Shown here: positions 24,054-26,882 of the stretch, in pieces | Layout: every line of letters begins with the position of its first letter | Numbering within the stretch: the first letter of the stretch is position 1 | Source: CAYQOX01 sp964419335 | GTDB taxonomy: Bacteria > Hinthialibacterota > Hinthialibacteria > Hinthialibacterales > Hinthialibacteraceae | DNA length: 26,882 nucleotides | Reading direction: 5' to 3' | Assembly: GCA_964419335.1 (NCBI GenBank) | Contig: CAYQOX010000053.1 | Span: 1-26,882 of the forward strand | Position numbers and translations under genes: made by a program | The notes under the pieces: generated by a model | The model's database searches: none | What the model saw: the letters and a program-made list of their open reading frames with translations, nothing else | Told to the model about the DNA's origin: nothing

Positions 24054-25460
24054 TCATTGACATTCAGGGCGTGGTTTGCGGCCGCAAATATTACATTTTT
24101 CGCCCGAACCCTGGGTATGACGCTCTAAGCCATTGTGATTATCCAGTAGCTCAATCACGTGTTTCACTTCCATATTTAATCCGCGTTCTAGTACGCCGAA
24201 GTTCAGTTGCAGCATACATCCAGGGTTTGCTGTGAGAAGCATATTCGCCCCTGTATTTGCAACTTGTTCCATCTTGCGATCAAGCACCTTCATCGCCATT
24301 TCGTAATGGGTGATATTATAGATTCCGGCGCTTCCACAGCACCAGTCTGATTCCGGCAAGGGAACAAACTCTACGCCTGGGGTTTCTTTAATTAGTTTTT
24401 TGGGAGAATCCCACACTTGCTGTGCATGACAAAGATGGCATGGTTCATCATAAATGACTTTCTGATTCGGCAAAGCCTCTGAACGCGCCTGATAGTGGGG
24501 CCATTCAGCAAGAAACTCTGTGATCTCTCGTGATTTTTCGCTGAAGCGTTTAGCTTTTTCTTTATACTCAGGATCATCCTCAAAGATCTCTTCGTATTCC
24601 TTTAATGCGGCCGCACAGGCGGCGCAATCGGTCACGATGTAATCCACGTTCAATTTTTCGAACAAGTCGATGTTGAATTTCATCATCTCGAAAGTCTTGT
24701 GTTTATAGCCTTCTGACATCGAGGGGGCTCCACAGCAGCGAATTTCCTTGGGCGTAATCACTCGACAGCCGCTTCGGGTCAGCACATTCACTGTAGCCGT
24801 GGTGGTTTTGTTAAACAGAATGCTCATCATGCAGCCGAGGAAATAGCCCACCCGAGCGTGTTCTTCTTCCAATGGAGGGATTTCATCCGGGATGGTTTTG
24901 CGAAACGGTTTTTGGAGTCCTTTTGGGGTTAACGCTTCCATTAACCGCAGGCGTTTGGGAAGAATCTTCAAAAACCCAATTTTTTCCAACAGGTTCTGCA
25001 AACCACTTCGTTGATAGAGCCGTAGGGGAAGTGCTACGAGTTCCAAGCGCCAATGACGCATAAAAAGCCATCCAAAGACAAAGTTGCGAAACGCTTTGAC
25101 CAGGGGGTTGCGTTTCATATGTTGCTCGACCTGGGAACGGGCTGATTCGATCAGATAACCAATCCGCACGCCCGAGGGACAAGCCGTTTCACACGCTCGA
25201 CAGTCCAAACACAAGTAGACTTGATCGGCGAAGCCGCGGGTTAAATCAAGTTTTCCATCAGCCACCGCACGGATCAACGCCGCTCGTCCACGGGGAGAGG
25301 CCCGTTCAATTTTCATCTCCGTATACGTGGGGCAGTGCGGCAGGCACATACCACATCGCACACAGTTCAATATCTGGTCATACTCGGGAACGTTGACACC
25401 TTCAAAATACCCTGATGTCATTGTTTTTTCATGTTGGTTGGTCTGGGTAGGCGTATTCAT
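24054..25460 (-). CDS. glcF: GlcF-like iron-sulfur oxidoreductase subunit
   Basis: The protein (468 aa) has two [4Fe-4S] ferredoxin motifs, CVRCGMCLPHCP (Cys 33, 36, 39, 43) and CLDCRACETACP (Cys 84, 87, 90, 94), then two CCG domains whose hallmark cysteines appear in RCCGAPSMSEG and WCCGSAGIYN. This is the layout of glycolate oxidase subunit GlcF, which passes electrons from the flavoprotein GlcD to the respiratory chain. No glcD or glcE is adjacent, so the electron donor may be another FAD-linked oxidase elsewhere, and the substrate is not proven. The C-terminus adds a short Cys-rich tail (KCNICGRKPRPEC), not part of the usual family. The start is the ATG at 25460 with only a weak AGAAGA upstream. 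Confidence 0.85.
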   Translation of the reverse strand: MNTPTQTNQHEKTMTSGYFEGVNVPEYDQILNCVRCGMCLPHCPTYTEMKIERASPRGRAALIRAVADGKLDLTRGFADQVYLCLDCRACETACPSGVRIGYLIESARSQVEQHMKRNPLVKAFRNFVFGWLFMRHWRLELVALPLRLYQRSGLQNLLEKIGFLKILPKRLRLMEALTPKGLQKPFRKTIPDEIPPLEEEHARVGYFLGCMMSILFNKTTTATVNVLTRSGCRVITPKEIRCCGAPSMSEGYKHKTFEMMKFNIDLFEKLNVDYIVTDCAACAAALKEYEEIFEDDPEYKEKAKRFSEKSREITEFLAEWPHYQARSEALPNQKVIYDEPCHLCHAQQVWDSPKKLIKETPGVEFVPLPESDWCCGSAGIYNITHYEMAMKVLDRKMEQVANTGANMLLTANPGCMLQLNFGVLERGLNMEVKHVIELLDNHNGLERHTQGSGEKCNICGRKPRPECQ

Positions 25461-25713
25461 CGGTTATCTTCTACGGAACGGAAGGTTCCATCCTGAATTA
25501 TAAAGGTTCGTTCATCTCATGATTTATGAACAAGATGAATCCAAAATTTCTTAAGCACTATTGATCATAATCAGGTGAGTAAAAAAAGGCAACGGAAACA
25601 AGAGAGAGCCCGTATTCCAAGAAGGCTTTATTTTGTCATTTTAGAAGCAAGGAGCCATTAGAATCGTACAGGGATCGGGGAAGGTAAAAACACAAAAAGT
25701 CTTTAAAACTCTC
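25461..25713 (-). promoter_or_regulatory. Gap between ruvB and the GlcF-like gene
   Basis: This gap has a TATAAT on the minus strand (25497-25502) about 37 bp before the GlcF-like gene, without a clear -35 box. Two overlapping inverted repeats (GTTCAT/ATGAAC and TTCATCT/AGATGAA, within 25512-25537) cannot form together. A weak AT-rich hairpin followed by TTTTGTGTTTTT (about 25689-25710) may end the ruvB transcript. None of these is strong, and I see no gene here. Confidence 0.25.
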
Positions 25714-26733
25714 TCAAAATAAGGACGTGGAATCTGTGGGTGGTTCCAAGCCTATATGATCATAGGCCATGCGGGTTAATACACGTCCCGCGGGAGTCCG
25801 ATTGAGGTAGCCTTCTTGGATAAGAAAGGGTTCATAAACCTCTTCCAAGGTCGTTTCATCTTCGCCCAAGGCGATGGCCAGGGTGCGGATCCCCACGGGG
25901 CCGCCGCTAAATTTCCCGGCGATGCTGCTCAAGATCATGCGATCCATCGGATCCAAGCCATGGGAATCGATCCCGAGCATGGTTAAAGCCCCCTCGGCAA
26001 CGCTTTTATCGATATGTCCATCGGATTCCACCTGAGCAAAATCGCGCACCCGACGCAGCAGGCGATTGGCGACTCGGGGGGTTCTCCGCGAGCGCTGGGA
26101 GAGTTCTTTTATCCCTTCGGCTTTATATGGGATATCAAGAATCCGTGCCGAGCGCAGCAGTATCTCGTAAATATCTTCGTTTTCGTAAAAATTCAATCGG
26201 CAATGAATCCCGAAGCGGTCACGCAAGGGGCCGGTCAGCATCCCAGAGCGCGTGGTTGCGCCAATCAAGGTAAATTTAGGCAAGTCGATTTTGATCGACT
26301 TGGCGTGCGGCCCTTCTCCGATCAATATATCGATAAAATAATCCTCCATCGCGGGATACAGGCACTCCTCCACAACGCGATTGAGCCGGTGAATCTCATC
26401 GATAAACAACACATCTCCTTGTTGTAACTCGGTCAGAATCCCCGCCAAGTCGGCTTTTCGTTCGATCACGGGGCCGGACGTCGTACGAATATTGACGCCC
26501 ATTTCCTGCGCCACAATATGCGCCAGTGTGGTTTTCCCCAACCCGGGTGGACCCGCGAGCAGTAGATGATCTAACGCCTCGCCTCGTTTTTTCGCGGCTT
26601 CGATGCAGATAGAGATTTTCTTTTTCAGTTCCGTTTGCCCAATGAAATGCTGCAAGCGTTGCGGACGAATATGATCGTTGTCTTCCGGTTTGGGCGAAGG
26701 ATCGAGCAAACGTTCGTTCGATTTCTCTGTCAT
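25714..26733 (-). CDS. ruvB: Holliday junction branch migration ATPase RuvB
   Basis: RuvB is the hexameric AAA+ motor that, with RuvA, drives branch migration of Holliday junctions in recombinational repair. The 339-aa product has the family length. RPQRLQHFIGQ opens the ATPase domain; Walker A GPPGLGKTT is at 61-69, Walker B DEIH at 112-115, sensor 1 ATTRSG at 159-164, the LRDRFG arginine-finger region near 170-175, and the C-terminal winged helix has GGPVGIRTLAIALGED and EPFLIQEGYLNRTPAGR. All motifs are intact. No ruvA is visible within the 149 bp upstream, unlike many ruvAB operons. No clear ribosome binding site precedes the ATG. Confidence 0.97.
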   Translation of the reverse strand: MTEKSNERLLDPSPKPEDNDHIRPQRLQHFIGQTELKKKISICIEAAKKRGEALDHLLLAGPPGLGKTTLAHIVAQEMGVNIRTTSGPVIERKADLAGILTELQQGDVLFIDEIHRLNRVVEECLYPAMEDYFIDILIGEGPHAKSIKIDLPKFTLIGATTRSGMLTGPLRDRFGIHCRLNFYENEDIYEILLRSARILDIPYKAEGIKELSQRSRRTPRVANRLLRRVRDFAQVESDGHIDKSVAEGALTMLGIDSHGLDPMDRMILSSIAGKFSGGPVGIRTLAIALGEDETTLEEVYEPFLIQEGYLNRTPAGRVLTRMAYDHIGLEPPTDSTSLF

Positions 26734-26797
26734 AATGTCATCATGGTACGACGAGAATGAGAATCACGGAAGGTTTTGGAAAAATTTGCAATAAATC

Positions 26798-26881
26798 TCA
26801 TCGATACTTTATGTTTAGCGGTTGATACTCTGCGCCTCGGCCGATCCCCAAGCCTGCGAAGCGATAGGTGAATACATCGCC
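26798..26881 (-). CDS. Possible C-terminal end of an unknown gene at the window edge
   Basis: One minus-strand frame is open from the right edge to a TGA at 26798-26800 and reads 27 residues ending in AEYQPLNIKYR. Its composition looks protein-like, but the piece is too short to identify; it does not resemble RuvA. A second frame on the same strand is open up to a TGA that overlaps the ruvB start, but its Arg-rich reading looks like a shadow. The real boundary cannot be settled from this window. Confidence 0.3.
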   Translation of the reverse strand, partial: GDVFTYRFAGLGIGRGAEYQPLNIKYR

Positions 26882-26882
26882 T

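Noticed and set aside
26014..26427. 137-codon plus-strand open frame opposite ruvB
   Set aside because: It overlaps conserved AAA+ motifs of ruvB on the other strand and looks like a shadow frame.
1..26882. CRISPR arrays, insertion sequences, prophage, tRNA or rRNA genes
   Set aside because: I looked for regularly spaced repeats, transposase or integrase-like proteins, terminal inverted repeats and tRNA-like cloverleaf signatures in the gaps and found none.

Overview
The window comes from the chromosome of a Gram-negative-type bacterium with moderate GC. Supporting signs are c-type multiheme cytochromes with an inner-membrane anchor, exported proteins with signal peptides, a type II secretion/type IV pilus ATPase and a pseudopilin. 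I cannot name the phylum from sequence alone. RpoC carries a large insertion in the trigger loop, and rpoB is not preceded by rplJ-rplL, so a less-studied deep-branching lineage fits better than a model group. I see no phage genes, insertion sequences, CRISPR arrays, tRNAs or rRNAs.

Bases 1-12852 hold one long block on the minus strand, read from right to left: promoter and ~460-nt leader, rpoB, rpoC, rpsL, rpsG, fusA and the first 18 codons of tuf. It is the transcription and translation core: RNA polymerase beta and beta', ribosomal proteins S12 and S7, EF-G and EF-Tu. Good sigma70-type promoters precede rpoB, rpsL and tuf, so the block is probably several overlapping transcripts. The rpoB leader ends in an intrinsic-terminator-like hairpin just before the gene. 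The rpsL leader contains three segments that can pair in two mutually exclusive ways, one of which covers the ribosome binding site.

Bases 12853-16500 hold a plus-strand HAD phosphatase and then a divergent pair of cytochrome genes: an exported tetraheme protein (minus) and an inner-membrane heptaheme NapC/NirT protein with three N-terminal helices (plus), resembling ImcH of Geobacter. Their predicted promoters lie back to back. Together they look like a quinol-oxidising module that passes electrons into the periplasm.

Bases 16501-21260 hold a tight minus-strand operon of three exported or envelope proteins (a double OB-fold protein, a pseudopilin and a secreted FmdE-domain protein). It is followed on the plus strand by a secreted metallophosphoesterase and a stand-alone Lrp/AsnC ligand-binding domain, each followed by a hairpin.

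Bases 21261-26882 hold minus-strand genes: a GspE/PilB-type ATPase with a double TM2 membrane protein behind it, a GlcF-like iron-sulfur protein coupled to a DUF488 protein, ruvB, and an uncertain gene end at the window edge. The most interesting signals are the regulatory leaders of the polymerase/ribosomal block, the cytochrome pair and the OB-fold/pseudopilin/FmdE operon. Nothing here proves an undescribed system.
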